A stretch of DNA of 64,000 nucleotides from Thysanoteuthis rhombus (taxonomy: Eukaryota > Mollusca > Cephalopoda > Oegopsida > Thysanoteuthidae), in the NCBI GenBank assembly GCA_963457665.1, contig OY735213.1, positions 55,930,293 through 55,994,292 on the forward strand, written 5' to 3'. Shown here in pieces: positions 1-11,917 of this stretch; positions within the stretch are counted from its first letter, which is position 1; every line of letters starts with the position of its first letter. Under the pieces are notes generated by a model. The model ran no database searches and was not told the DNA's origin. It saw only the letters and a program-made list of their open reading frames with translations. The position numbers and the translations under genes are program-made.

Positions 1-780
1 ACTTAATATGAAATATACACAACATCTTTATCTTTACTCTTTTTGAATTCTTATAATTTAGAGAGTGTCTTCTTGACTCCATATATTTTAGTCATCAGAG
101 ACTTGAACCCGGCTTTATTTTGTCTTGCATAGGAGTTTTATAGTACACAGTGACGTTTGGTTTTTGAATTCCTTACATGAACCTTGATATTTTTTTTTTT
201 CTTTTTCATCTGTTCTAAACGGCAATTGCTTTTGTAATAAAGAATTTTACAGTCATGTTATGTGTGCGATGTATTTTACATGTTTAGACTTGCAGATATT
301 GAAGATAGAGGCAATTTTGGTAATTTGCTGTAATTTTTCATTGCAATCTATGAAACTCCAGTCCTCAGGCCCTGTAATGATAGAATCATTAGTTTTCCTC
401 AGAGCTCTCTTGGGTTTGTGGCCATTTTTTTTTTCTCTTTTTTTTTCCCCCCCAACCATTTTTCTCAGAAATACTTGCCATATTGATTTGATTTTTGTCA
501 GTCCCTTTACTAACAGTGAGTTTAACAGTCTACTGTGAATACAAGCCTCTAAAAATAGAAGATTCAGTTTTTGGCTTATTGGTGATTTTATGTCCCAGGT
601 ACATGAATTTGCGTACATTTGAAATGGGCTCTCCATCAATGGCCAAAATATATTCACAACATATTTTTTCCATCAATCAATGTACAAGTTTTTATCATCA
701 GATTTGTAAAGAAGCTGTCAAAGTTTGAAACTCTGAGAGATATGAAATAAGCCATTTTAGATTTCAAAATTCCAAATTCT
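1..780. other. No recognised feature
   Basis: This AT-rich stretch has oligo-T runs and open frames of at most 134 codons on overlapping opposite strands. None carries a motif I recognise. I see no gene, terminal repeat or tRNA-like box here. Confidence 0.5.
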
Positions 781-782
781 CA

Positions 783-1022
783 ATGGATACAATAAAATTT
801 TGTGGAAGGCCAGGCCATGGTCTCAGGAAGAATTAAGTAAATTTGGGTGCAGATTTAGGAATCTTTTTCAGTGGAGAGATATTTTTTTAATCTATCAAGA
901 GGAATCGAAATATGATTATCTCCTTGCATTGTAGCTACGTATGAGCTGATTTGAATTCATGTTTTAGTTAGTGTATGGTGTTGGCAGAGGTATGCGCTCT
1001 CCAAGTGCTATCTTGTTTATTT
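783..1022 (+). repeat. Family B dispersed repeat, copy 1
   Basis: This partial copy belongs to a repeat defined by comparison inside the window. The shared parts are a block reading roughly attttgtggaaggt, then ggatctaggaatttt, and a 3' end reading ggtatgcgctctccaagtgct. Other copies lie near 3.0-3.7, 7.5-7.9, 16.4-16.6 and, reversed, 45.8-46.2 kb. No open frame survives, so it is probably a non-autonomous element or a decayed piece of a larger one. The class is unknown. Confidence 0.6.
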
Positions 1023-1269
1023 ACTGAGTTATATTCAGTGCAATCTCATTAAATGAAATATGACAAAAGCTTTTCATTTACGGTGTAGAGGGCTCATACC
1101 ACCAAGTGAAGAAACCTGATTAGACAGGCATTGATTGAAATAGCAATGAAAAGTTTTATTCATAGTAAAATAATAAAAGTTATTTGACAGTTTATAGTGA
1201 CATTGTAATAGCTGAAAAGTGTTGTGTACAGCCAATTCAGCGCTTATTGCACTAAATTTAGCACATTCC

Positions 1270-1425
1270 TTGTTTTGGCAGTGCAAAAATCACTAAATAT
1301 TTGGGCATTTCTTTACCATATTTAGCATCTTTTTTGTGTTTTGGAGGGCTATTTTTCTTATTTCGTACCTTTTGACAGTCAATCTAGCGAAAAAATATTT
1401 TTGAGTCGGCAATGCTGAAAGTGTA
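1270..1425 (+). repeat. Family D repeat, copy 1
   Basis: The copy runs from ttttggcagtgcaaaaat to gagtcggcaatgctgaaa. The ends are loosely inverted (ggcagtg / ggcaatgctg), with T-rich internal phrases such as 'gcatctttttt' and 'gggctattttt'. Related copies are near 20.7, 31.2 (reversed), 34.2 and 50.2 kb. The shape suggests a small non-autonomous DNA element, but no target duplication was established. Confidence 0.5.
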
Positions 1426-1862
1426 TTCTTTAAACATTACAGATTAGTTGACTCCTAAGCAGCAAGGTATTATATTTTTGCTTAGTCCCACAAATATCTA
1501 TGTGTGAATGTGAATGTCTAAGTGATTGAGTAATTCCAAAGTGCCAAAAAGAACTTACTATGTTGTTGTGAACTAGCATTTGTGTTTGTGTTCTTGGAGA
1601 AAAATGTTTACTCAATGTTGATTGGTTAAATGGATGAGCACTACAAAATTTGAGTAACCAGTTTTTGAGAGATGTTGCCTCCTCTGTTATCTTCTGACTT
1701 CTGAAGTTTTTAGTGAGTACTGAATTTACATGAGCAGTGAATGAATTAGATCAACCATTCACTGATTGGCCAAATTTGCTCATTAAGTTATTACAATATA
1801 AAACTGGCTTCCATAATCATCACTAAATCAAGGTGAAAAAATGAAAATAGACTTTTGTTTTA

Positions 1863-2513
1863 TTAGGTAGAGGCAAAAATAATTGTGGTTTTTGTTATTT
1901 GAAGCTTTGATGTTTATTTTGGAATAACTTATTAATCAACTATGTTTATGAATCATGTGAATTTCACTTTATTTATTTAAGCTGAGTGTTTTCTTTTCAC
2001 TATTTTATTCTGGTTTATTTGATGCTACCAAATCAAAGATGGAAGAAAAAGAAAATTCAAGCAATTTTGTTGAATGAGTTCAAAATGGGACGTAAAGCGG
2101 TGGGAACTGCTCACAATATCAACCAAGTATTTGACCAGGGGACTGTCATCAAACCTGCAGCTCAACATTAGTTTCAAAAATTTCAAAACGGAGATGAGAG
2201 CCTTGAAGACGTGGATATACTTCTGTGATTTAAAATATCCAATCGAGGGTCATTATTTTGGTCACGCAAAATAGTGGTTGCAGAGGAATCAAACATTGTC
2301 CGTTTAATAGTTGTTCAAAGTTTGTACCAAATTGAAAAATCCAAAAAGCTCAACAGAATTCTATGCTTCTGGAATAATGGATTGGTTTCTAGTTGGCAAA
2401 AATGTGTAGATGCTGAAGATTCTTGTTTCGATAAATAACCAATTATTCTAAGCTGAGATATGCTGCTTTAAAGTTGATGGTAAAAAAACGCAATTATTTT
2501 TGCATCGACTTAA
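1863..2513 (+). mobile_element. Internally deleted mariner element with both ends
   Basis: The left end ttaggtagaggcaaaaat and the inverted right end ttaagtcgatgcaaaaat match each other closely and resemble the terminal repeats of irritans-type (Hsmar1-like) mariners. TA dinucleotides flank both ends (1861-1862 and 2514-2515), the normal mariner target duplication. The element is about 650 bp, roughly half the usual 1.3 kb, because the central transposase region is gone. It cannot make active transposase, but both terminal repeats remain, so it could in principle have been mobilised by a relative. The internal coding relic is listed separately. Clade assignment is from memory of the family and not from a search. 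Confidence 0.88.
2040..2438 (+). pseudogene. Mariner transposase relic (N-terminus joined to C-terminus)
   Basis: One continuous frame of 132 codons has two internal stops. It opens with the mariner DNA-binding domain: KKIQAILLNEFKMGRKA, then a segment ending FQKFQNGDESLED, as in irritans-type transposases. A stretch reading QIEKSKKLN follows, the region just before the KWVPHEL motif of intact proteins. It then jumps to a C-terminal motif, SSWQKCVDAEDSCFD, typical of the last 20 residues. The catalytic DD34D core is absent, so this is a deletion derivative and non-functional. The frame is otherwise preserved, which argues for one clean internal deletion and then point decay. Confidence 0.85.
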
Positions 2514-3034
2514 TAGATGAAAAGGACGTGCATATGTTGCTTTTTCAATTATTTCTTTTTTATCAGTTCATTCAGAGTACTTTTCATATACCTCTGTAGT
2601 AATCTTTCTTTTATCTTCGAACCCATCCTGAAAAAAATAAACTATTACACATTAACAATTTGTCATAAATTCCTCATTTTTTTCCATGGCATCACTGAAG
2701 TGAAATTAGTTGTTAAGTTTAGTGGAGGGGGCAGAGAAGTGGGAATTGGTAGGGTAGTTGGATTAATAGGCTTTTCTATAATAAAAGAGACTATCAAGTA
2801 ATCTTTATCAAATCACGTATTTCCCAGCCTTTTTTGTCCAATCAATTATCGTAATGTGACTGTGCTTGCAAATCAACCAATTAACTTTATTAGAGGAAGT
2901 TCTCCAATCCCCATGTATAATATTTTGTTTAATAATTCATCTCTATCAACAAAGTTTAAGAGATATGTTTTTGCTAAGATCTATTCATTTATTCATTTGT
3001 TTGTTCATTCATTTATTTCATCTTCAGCTGTTGG

Positions 3035-3672
3035 TTTGTCTATCCACACAGTGTCTCTGGAAGTACTGAATGAATTTCGATGAAATTCTGTGAAAGGGTG
3101 AGCAGTGGGATGAGAAAGAGGGTGGACCTAGGATTTTTTCTCTGATTGAGAGATATCTTACCAAAAGTAATGAGTGAATTTCTATGAAATTTTATGGAAA
3201 GGTGGACAATTTGATGAGAAAGAGGCAATAAAATTTGGGGGCGGATCTAGGAATTTTCTCCTGATTGACATATATTTTCCCTTTTTGTTTTGTTTTGTTT
3301 TGTTTTTAGTTACATCTATGCATATACTCATGACTGTCCACACAATATGTTCAAAATTTATCAATAAACATCAATGACGGTGGACAATAAGCTACGGGAG
3401 AATTCATTAAATTTTAGAGTGGATCCTTTCATAATTACCTCCGCTACATTGTAGTTTATATGTTCAAACCATATAGTATTGTCAAATTTCATATTTGTCC
3501 ACACTCTATATCCAGAAGTTCTCAATGAATTCCTATAATGTTTGGTGGAAGGGTGAACAATAGTCTATAAAAGGACTGATAAAATTAGGGGGGGGTGCAG
3601 ATTCACACACGACTAATTTTCCCTGACAATGGCGTTGGCAGAGGTATGTGCTCACTGAGTGCTTCCTAGTTG
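3035..3672 (+). repeat. Family B repeat, internally reiterated copy
   Basis: The block contains three to four tandem versions of one module: a phrase like ccacacaatatctccagaag, then tgaatttctatgaaatttta, then a G-rich phrase gggggcggatctagg. It ends in gttggcagaggtatgtgct, the same end as the other B copies. Two modules start near 3040 and 3170, and more degraded ones near 3335 and 3497. Whether this is tandem growth or several insertions is not resolved. Confidence 0.6.
3284..3307. repeat. Pentanucleotide (GTTTT) microsatellite
   Basis: Four to five GTTTT units sit inside the family B block and may have grown from an internal T-rich tract. Confidence 0.8.
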
Positions 3673-3802
3673 CTTCTTAATTTTTCCAACCACCATACTC
3701 TTTTTAGTAACCAATTAAAGAAACCATTAGGACGGGTATAATTATTGTCAAAAAAAAAGAATCAATAAAATGAATTGAAATCTGATAGCATTTAATTGGA
3801 AA

Positions 3803-3862
3803 CTTTCAACCAAAACTGTAAACATAGGTTTCTTCAGTCTTTAAGTTGGTATGTATCAAAAA
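3803..3862 (+). repeat. Family A repeat, 5' fragment
   Basis: Only the first 60 bases of the family A unit are recognisable (ccaaaactgtaaacatag, then ggtttcttcag, then aagttggtatgtat). The rest is missing. Confidence 0.55.
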
Positions 3863-4059
3863 ACTTTTGCAAACTTTTATTTTCATTAAATTGTCTTAGT
3901 TACTTTTATAGTTGCAAATGTTATATAATATTTTATCGACAGGCTGTCATAGGTCAAAGGTCAGCAAACCACTTCCACCAGCTATTATTGGAGACATCAA
4001 ATAAAACTGGTTATTCTACCCTTTTATTCAGATAAGTGAATAGTACTTGTGATGATGTT

Positions 4060-5025
4060 GGTATATCTATAAGAGCTGCTACTTAAACTATTTGCCTCAA
4101 GTACTTCACTATTAGAAGCAGTAGTATAATCATTAGCAATACTAACACTTTCAGTCTTCCTAGCTTTTATTATGGTGGAAAGTCTTCACACTTGAAGCTC
4201 AGGATTTTGACGGAACAGGTCATTAAAATTGCCTATTTACTCAAGCAGTATCCCAGCCTGTGTGCATGTGTGTGTGTGTTTAAATCTTCTTATTCCATGG
4301 TGTGCATGCGTTTACGTGTGTGTATGTCCAAGACTTCTTTTTCTTCAGTTTGTTTACAAATAGCAGTTTTATTGGTTGATATATTTTTCTCCTGGTATTT
4401 CCATCACTTATCACTTGCAGTGTGAAAAGAAAGCTTACGACACACCTAGAGAGTTGTTTTGTTATGTTTTTTTTTAATTGCTAATGTGGCAGTGATTTGT
4501 TCATTACAGCAATCGATCCAGATCTGTTGAAGACATCAGCACAGAAAGTTTTTAAAATAGGTAGAAGGAGTGAAAAGCAATTTATAACAGACTAAAAAAG
4601 AAAATGTAGAAGAAGCTGCTTATTGTGATCACTTCGGTATAGGGTTTTAGGTAACAACAACCAGCTGATGACTTTAAGCACGGTATATAAAACAGCACTT
4701 TATATCAGAAAAAATAAGTGTCAGTGTTTCTTTTTTTTTTTAGTATTCATTGTGCTTTTTGGCAGTTATACTAGTTCAAAAATATTTATTGTGTTGGCAA
4801 CGCAGAGTTTCAGTCTTTAAATGGCTAATGATGATGAGAAATTTTGATGAAATTTTCAAATCATTTTTTTTTTTGTCAATATTAACTGGTCTGATTAGTT
4901 GCTCTATAGAAACCATCATTTGGCAGCATGTTGTGTTGGTGGTGATCATTGGCGGAGATACTTCTCTCTCCTTTTGTCAGATCACTGAAAAAAACTTAAC
5001 TTTCAAAAAACAAGTGTGAACGCAG
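4060..5025. other. No recognised feature apart from a short GT-rich tract and a D-like scrap
   Basis: A GT-rich tract lies near 4260-4330. A scrap reading tgttggcaacgcagagt near 4785 resembles the right end of family D, and ggcggagatacttctctct near 4952 resembles the end of family B. I see no gene or complete element. Confidence 0.4.
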
Positions 5026-5029
5026 CCAG

Positions 5030-5270
5030 ACTCAAACTAAGGGGACAATTTAGCATAGACTTACATTGTAAATTGAACACACACCCTCACTAAGAAATAT
5101 ATGATGAGGAGAGGGCAATCTTTTTTTCAAGACATAAGGAGTTATTGTTTGGATTTTCAGCCCTCTTGCTCTTGCTGTATGCACAACATATACACAGCCA
5201 GCCAGTCAGCCAAACCCACTCAAAAATTGAAGTAACTTATGTTGACAGTTTTGGTTACCATTTGTAATAT
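5030..5270 (-). repeat. Family A repeat, minus-strand partial copy
   Basis: The reverse-complement copy ends on the plus strand with ttgacagttttggttacc, the inverted family A start, preceded by cagccagccagtcagcc. The middle phrase (acattgtaaattgaac) is present. The far third of the unit is missing. Confidence 0.7.
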
Positions 5271-6215
5271 AAACCAAGTGGTTAAAATGGAAAAATTGGC
5301 AAAATGGCTTTTGTAAAATATTGATATAATTGTATGATAGTATTAAGATTGTACAGAAATTTCCTTTTAGTAGAATAGTTTAGTGAAATAATTGTGTATT
5401 TTGTGATAAAAGCATAAAATTTATTACACTTTTAGCCAAAGGCATTCCAAAAAAATCTGGATGTTGTTAGGGAATTTCTAGCTAAGCTACCCACTGTAAC
5501 TAAATTTATTGCAATTACAATATTCATACCAGACACGGGGGGGGGGGATCTTGAATTTTCAATGACTTGCATGTATTATCCTAATGGCAATTCCCCAATA
5601 CTATGTTTGGTAAATAGATTCAACTAAATATATCCTCAATATCATCATGTATCCATTGCTGATAGTGAAATTTGTCTGGAAACAGTTGCCACTGTCAGCC
5701 ATTTTGAAATGATGTCTAAATATCCAAATCTTTTTTGAATCCCTTTGGCTATTAGTGTACCAAATAAGTACAATAAATACTTGTGATTTGATTTCTTAAA
5801 AGTTGAGGGAATTCTCTCGACAGTAGATTCTAATAATCACAATTCTATGACTAGATTATGTCTGATATTAATAGTCAAACAATTAGGATGTTGACATGTA
5901 AATACTAAAGGGTCTTATTTTCAATTTTTTTGTAATTTTAGTTACTGTTTAGTATTGGAAGTGTAAAATTTGGAAAAAAGCATTAACTGTTGTCTTTATA
6001 ATCATCACTACAGCAATAACATAAACTAATATCTTATTACCCAACTACTATACATCTATTCTTAGTACTTTCTAAAAATGATATTAAGAGCTTTCTATTA
6101 ATGAGATAGGTTTCAATTTCAGCAACTCGTTCGCTATTAATAACAACTATGACACTGTTATAAAATGCTTATACAGGTAATATTAAATTACAAAAACTCT
6201 AAAAACCTCAAAAGT
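5271..6215. other. No recognised feature
   Basis: AT-rich DNA with a G-run near 5537-5547. I recognise no coding motif, terminal repeat or tRNA-like box. Confidence 0.4.
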
Positions 6216-6219
6216 ATTA

Positions 6220-6660
6220 GAGACCGTTGACTAAAACTGTCAACATAGGTTTCTCCAGTTTCCAAGTTGGGCTGGCTGGCTATGTATATATGAAGCATAT
6301 ACACTACACCAATGAAGCTAAAGGGTTGAAAATTTAAACATTTACTCTTTATCATGTTAACAAAAAATTTTTTTTATTCCCCACCTCCACCCTACCCCTG
6401 AATAGGTTTATAGTGAGGGTTCAATTTGCAATGAACATTTTGACAAAATTGATCCCCAAGTTTGTGTCCATCCTTGTTTTTGAATATCCAGTTTTTTTTT
6501 TCAATGATCACTGCCCAACAAAAGGCAAAACAATTGACTTATTCATTGATTCCCCCATTTTTTTCCAATTTTTTTATATCTTTCATCGATCATCCCCATT
6601 ATAGCATGCTGCCAAAAAAAACGTTGGTCACAGTTTCTATTAAGTGACTAATCAGTCCTG
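6220..6660 (+). repeat. Family A repeat, near-complete copy (reference description)
   Basis: This near-complete copy of the most abundant repeat in the window is about 430 bp. The order of blocks is: start near actaaaactgtcaacatagg; a ctggctggctatgtat block; a gaaaatttaaacatttactc block; a G-rich block; ttcaatttgcaatgaac; aatgatcactgcccaaca; ttattcattgat; and the end gtttctattaagtgactaat. In better copies agaaactgtca near the start is matched by tgacagtttct near the end, a short inverted repeat about 25 bases inside the right boundary. There is no shared long frame, and no A or B box was found. About 17 copies occur here, mostly on the plus strand. It is probably non-autonomous; the class is undetermined. 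Confidence 0.8.
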
Positions 6661-7043
6661 CATTATTTGCTTTTTATTTTCCTATGTGTAAGCAAATATC
6701 TGATAATGGTTGCTGAAGGTAAACTTGGAACTACTGTTTTGGCATTTGTATACATGAATTGATAAATAAGTGAAATTAATATATACATATAGGGTGTTAG
6801 CCGGAAATTTGATTTCCCCACCATTTCTTATAGGATTAGAAAGTCTTCCGAGGCCCGCATTTTTGTATTTGTATTTATTTTGTATTTGTTTTATTTGGGA
6901 TGGGATGAGGGTTTAAGCCAAAAAACACCAAAAATGGTCAAAAACGCACTCAGCTCGTTGGAAAATTTGAATTAGGTTTCTATTGGGCATTAGCTGTTGA
7001 TGAGCTAGTAAGAACGCTGGTTCTCACCCTTATTTAGTGATAG

Positions 7044-7221
7044 CACTTACATTCCTACTCTTGTTCGGACAATCGAATCTCATCTTGTCATCCTTGATGT
7101 TGCCAACACAACATTTTGGCTGATCCATTCTTCTGCCCTGATCGTCCAAAATGTTGTATTAACAAAATCAAAGATGGCGAGGAGAGATTCAATTGTTATT
7201 ACAATTGTTGGAATGTTTATG
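7044..7221. repeat. Inverted repeat with 82-bp arms and a 14-bp loop; peptide-like arms
   Basis: The left arm (7044-7125) and right arm (7140-7221) align without gaps as reverse complements, at about 73% identity by my count. Read outward from the centre, both arms translate to similar peptides. The minus-strand arm gives MDQPKCCVGNIKDD and later RFDC. The plus-strand arm gives DRPKCCINKIKDG and later RFNC. The shared cysteines and the IKD and RF-C positions suggest a decayed coding segment duplicated head to head. The protein family is not recognised. Confidence 0.6.
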
Positions 7222-7496
7222 ACTCGTCTCAAAATTATAGACAATGGTACTTACGTTTGAATTTAATGTTTAGTGTCCTATTATATACTATTCTCAGTTT
7301 CAGTTAGTTATTTCTTTGTATACAAGGTGAACTTATTTCTAGCCATCTTCTTCATTCCTCATCAAAAAAACTGTTGGAGAAGGTAATACCACCTGTGGAT
7401 TATAGAATCTGCTTAGACAACACGTACTCATCAAATACTGGGTCATATTATTTTTATGGTTTTTTTAGTAATAGTCATAGCTTTTAAGTATAATTA

Positions 7497-7900
7497 ACTC
7501 TGCTAACAAGGTAGATGTGTCTGTTCATGTTCGTCTTTCTGTCTGTCCACACAAGCATTCCAAAAGCACTCGATGAATTTTAATGAAATTTTGTTAAAAG
7601 GTGGGTAAGAAAGAATTGGTTAGATTTTGAAACGGATCCAGGAATATTATTTTGAGTGAGAAAATTTTTTTTTTTCTTTTTCTTTTTCTTTCCGTACATT
7701 TATGTACACGCTCATGACTGTCAACACAATACCTTCAAAAGTTCTCCATGAATTTCAAGGACATGTTGTTAAATGGTGGGTAATAGGCTATGAAAGAAGT
7801 GATTAAATTTTGGGGCGGATCTATGCACAATTACTTCCCCTAACAATGACGTTGACTGAGGTATGCGTTCTCTGAGTGCTTTCTAGTTCTTGCTATGATC
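7497..7900 (+). repeat. Family B dispersed repeat, two-module copy
   Basis: Two modules occur: ccacacaagcattccaaaag followed by a GGATCCAGG block, then caacacaataccttcaaaag followed by ttttggggcggatctatg. The copy closes with ggtatgcgttctctgagtgc, the family B end. No coding frame is present. Confidence 0.65.
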
Positions 7901-8164
7901 AATTCCAGTGCAAACAATTTTTGGTATGATGTATGAGAAGGGAGTTGTTCTATTTTATCAAAAATATATTTTGTGTACCTCTATATTTTAAAAATGATTT
8001 GAAAGCCCCCCTCCTCTTTTTTTTTTTTCAATAATTTCTAACCTGATCTTAATCAGCACCTGGATTTTTTCTGATGAAACTCTTCCTCAGGACCCATTTT
8101 ACGTTGACTTGAAAAAATATTTTTCTGTTTTTCCTCCTGCAGACTCCTTGTTGAGCAGAGGGCC

Positions 8165-8405
8165 ACAGCTATACTAGACAGGGTAACGTTGCTTTGGTTT
8201 CAGTAGGTTTTTACAAGGTGGGGTTACTAGTCCCACACTCAACTCTCCTCCTTTACCCATACTTGGGACTGGCAGGGTGGCCTTTTCTATTTATTTATTA
8301 ATAGCTGAGGGGAAGGAGTGGATTCTCACCTTTCCCAAGGGCATTAGTGCAAAGTAAATGCAAGTAACTTCAACCGAAACTCTACCTCATTTTGCTGATT
8401 CAATT
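8165..8405 (-). mobile_element. SINE-like repeat related to copies at 17.0 and 51.3 kb
   Basis: The minus strand carries ttactttgcactaatgccc followed by cttgggaaaggtgagaatcc, shared with the copies at 16985-17180 and 51193-51410. Those two copies show tRNA-like A and B boxes; here the B box is poorly preserved. The relation is clear, the precise ends are not. Confidence 0.5.
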
Positions 8406-9107
8406 TTACGTGCTGCTTTACTTGAAAGATTGTGGTGAACCCCTTCTTTTTATTATCTTGAGAGAATATAAGAAGTTCTTTTTTTTTCCTTTTCTTTTCT
8501 TTTCTTTCTTCTTTAAGCACAAAAAAAATCTATGGCTGTAAAATTCAAGGTGAAATTTTATTTATTTATTTGCATATCCGAGTAAAATGAGCAAAAATTT
8601 GGCAGTGCCGAAGAAATTACTTGTCAGATTTGAAGAGAAAAAAAAGTTCTCTTTCCGTGATGTTAACTAAGTAAGAGAAGAGAGAAACATTTTTGGAAAA
8701 GAGAAAAAATATGCCTCTTGAAATTGTTGACTCTATGGCTCCAAGATGCACATATTTATGCATGCATGAGATGGCAAAATATCAAACAGCTGCATTTTGA
8801 TCATCCAGTTGCTTTCTCTCTTTCTATTCTCTGCTACTAACTCCTGCAATTCTACCTGGTTGTATACTGCTCGTACAAAAATGTTAGGAACCATTCACCC
8901 GAGAAGTTGAGTTGCCTCATCATTTTTTAATTTTATGCTTTTAAATAACTTATTCTATTTGATAATGAGATTGTTACAAATCCTGCTGGTACTGGTTCTT
9001 CCTCTCCTTCTCGCTAATAAGTTGTAAGACCAATTTTTTTTCTCTCTTTCAATCATTAGATAGTATTTTTCTCTCTTGAAATGAATACTTTTTTTCTTCG
9101 TCCACTC

Positions 9108-9305
9108 AGAAGGGGTAATGGGTTGTACATCTGCCTCTCACACAGAAGAATTGTGGTTCAATTCCCAGCATGAGTTAAGAGAGTGGAAAACTCTCCATTT
9201 GGACAAATTTCTCTGTGTACTTAGGAGCTAACTGAGTACACCCTAAGCTTTCTAGATGCGTCTATGTATCTCTGAGATGCTTTCAGTCTGTCCCTAATAT
9301 ATTGA
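9108..9305 (+). mobile_element. tRNA-derived SINE-like element
   Basis: The block has a B-box-like gtggttcaattcccagc about 45 bases after gggtaatgggttgtac, which sits where an A box would be. The downstream body is unique here. The arms do not fold into a proper tRNA, so a SINE relic is more likely than a tRNA gene. Confidence is limited by the weak A box. Confidence 0.45.
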
Positions 9306-11915
9306 GTATCGATTTTCTCAGCTGTATCATGTTAGATTGATATGAAACTTAGTCCAGACCTCTGAGTGAACTATCCCCCTCTTCCTCTTCCTCTTCATCC
9401 TACTACGACTACCACAACTAGTAATGCCGAATATCAATTTTCTTAGCTATATCTTGTTCGATTGATTTGAAACTTGGTCCAGACCTTTCGTTGAACCATC
9501 TTCCTCTTCCCTCTGCCACTACCAAAATGTTCAAAAATGAAACAAAAGTCACTGATTGTTGATGTTGCTAATTATTGCTAAGAAGTTACTTGCGAAAAAG
9601 TTTGTCATTAATTGTAGGTTTCTAGTAATTGAGGTAACCACATGTACTGATATAGATGTAATGGATGGAGGACATTTCGTTGAACTTATGGTTCTTGTTT
9701 TTGTTTTTTGTTCTATCCTAAATATGACATTTATTTAGTCTTTTGTATTAAAAAAATACTGATATTCTTCCACTTTAAACTTAATATTCATAATCAATAT
9801 TAACATTAAAACTAGCCAATGTCTGGAATGCATGTACCTTATTCTCAAAAGAGGATATTCATACTTCTGAATTGACTTAACTTATCAGATATTACAATGC
9901 AGTTGGTCAAACAGTTTGTATTTGTATAAAAGACAAAGAGGTCAGATATTTTACAGACAGTTTTAGTCATTGTATATTCATATATATCGGAATGCATTCT
10001 TAAGCTTTTTTTTACTTGCGTTGTTTTTTTTTCATCTCTGGCTAATTAGTGTATATGTTGGATTAATTTCTAAGTTGTATCTTCCACCAAATAATCCAGA
10101 CATAGATAGGCAGAACCGTCTGCGGCTTCCCTTCTAAAAAAAAAAGTGGTGGTGCCTTGTTGACGGCAGCTGATAGAATCAAGCAAAGAGCATGATAAAG
10201 CTAAAAACAAGTGTATCAAAACACCCCCTTTTACTGTCTTCTGTTGTCTTTCTTTTTTTTCCCCTTTGTCCCTGCTCTTGAACCCACATACTCCATCTGT
10301 CAATGACATACACTGATCTCTTTAAATATGCGTGTGTGTACCTTAAATGGTCTGTGGGATGCTGGAAGCCAAAGAGATGGGATGTAATTATTTACTATTC
10401 AATATTCTGTCAGCCAGTTGTAGAATGCATGTATATATGACTGAATGAATCAAGCTTGATCTGGGAGATGACCAATACATAAAACTGGCATCATTCTATA
10501 GGAGGAGAATTCAGGAAATAATGCATCTCACTGTCTAGACAGGAAAAGAAAATAACATCTTGTTTGTACACTGTAGACCAGTTATAACACAGTATATAAT
10601 GCAGAATCACTTATAATGCAGTTCAAGCATGGACCCTAATTTTCAAAACATCAAAATTGGCTCTCAAGATAATAGCTAAATACAGAAATAGATAGACATC
10701 TATTGAATCCGTACACCAACTGAAAGAACAGAAATGAATTAGACAAAAATATTTCAGTAGTCAATAAATGAAACTCATTGCCCTTTTCATCTGTCGCTGA
10801 AAAGATTATTATTACGTATTGTTAATCTCCTACTTTAGCCACTTGTGACATATGTATCTAAGTTTTGTCAAAATGTAACCTTGGGGTGTTACTATTTTAT
10901 ATATTTTAATTTTTGTCTTCCTGTCGAACCAGCCACACCTTTCTGCCATGATTTTCTTTTTATTTCTGCATAAATTACGAGAGTCAAGCTTGAAGAAGTC
11001 AGAAGGAGGGCCTGGACTTGGATTAAGGTTTGTAAACATGGAAAATTTGTGACAATGCAGTAAAAGATTTTCGGCCCAAATTTCCTTCTTATAATGGGTC
11101 TACTGAATATTATAAACCTTATTAGTCAACATCATGGCCAGTATCTTTTTAAAAATCAAAGTAAATATTACCTGCCTGATGTTGCACAAACCTTATGCCA
11201 ATGTACCAGGAACTAAAATGAAAGGCTCCTTAATGATAAATATTTAGATAATTTTTGATCACTCTGCATACATGATAGCAAATCCCATTTTGATTATCAA
11301 ATCAAATATGAATGAATTAACTACTTTGTAAAAATTACTTTCACTAAACAGTTGCTGCCATTATTATATATCATTGTCGAGCAAATTCTGTATACTGTAC
11401 ATGCCAATATGTGATTTTATGGAAGTGGTAAGTCTGGATGAGTGAATTTGTCAAAAGGGTAAATTATAAGCACGAAGGAGAGTCATAATCAAAGCTCTAA
11501 GTTATATTCCTCTTTCAGGCTCTTGTCAAAATCCTTCCAAAGCTGCAGATGTATAAGCATATCAACATTTAACTGCTAAACATATATTGCTTGATACCTA
11601 TCCTATTTTGAATTTCTTGTCGACAAGAAGTCAAAGCAAAGGACCATTTAAAGAGGGAAAAAATCTGGGTAAAATATATCGTATTTGTTCTCATTTTTCT
11701 GTAAAGAATTCTTGCCTCCTTTCTCTTCACTTTGTACACTTTTGATAATCATGTACATGTGTAGCAGAAACATTTCTTTCTGCTGGCTTTAGTTAGATTG
11801 CTCTGTTTAAATACTCATCATTCAATGCTAGTTTTTTTATTTTCTCTTTTTTTATAAATTCCATTGATTTGTTTGTTCTTTTGTTTTCCTCTTCGTCTTT
11901 TGTTTGTTTTTTTTC
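9306..11915. other. Largest stretch without recognised elements
   Basis: This 2.6-kb AT-rich segment has short open frames (at most 79 codons) without motifs. A loosely repeated phrase occurs at 9300-9370 and 9425-9490 (tatcaattttcttagctata, then ttgatttgaaacttggtcca), so there is a local tandem duplication of about 120 bp. I see nothing else that I can name. Confidence 0.4.
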
Positions 11916-11917
11916 CA

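Noticed and set aside
253..657. 134-codon minus-strand frame
   Set aside because: No motif was recognised, the base composition is like its surroundings, and overlapping frames occur on the other strand. Length alone is not convincing in 64 kb.
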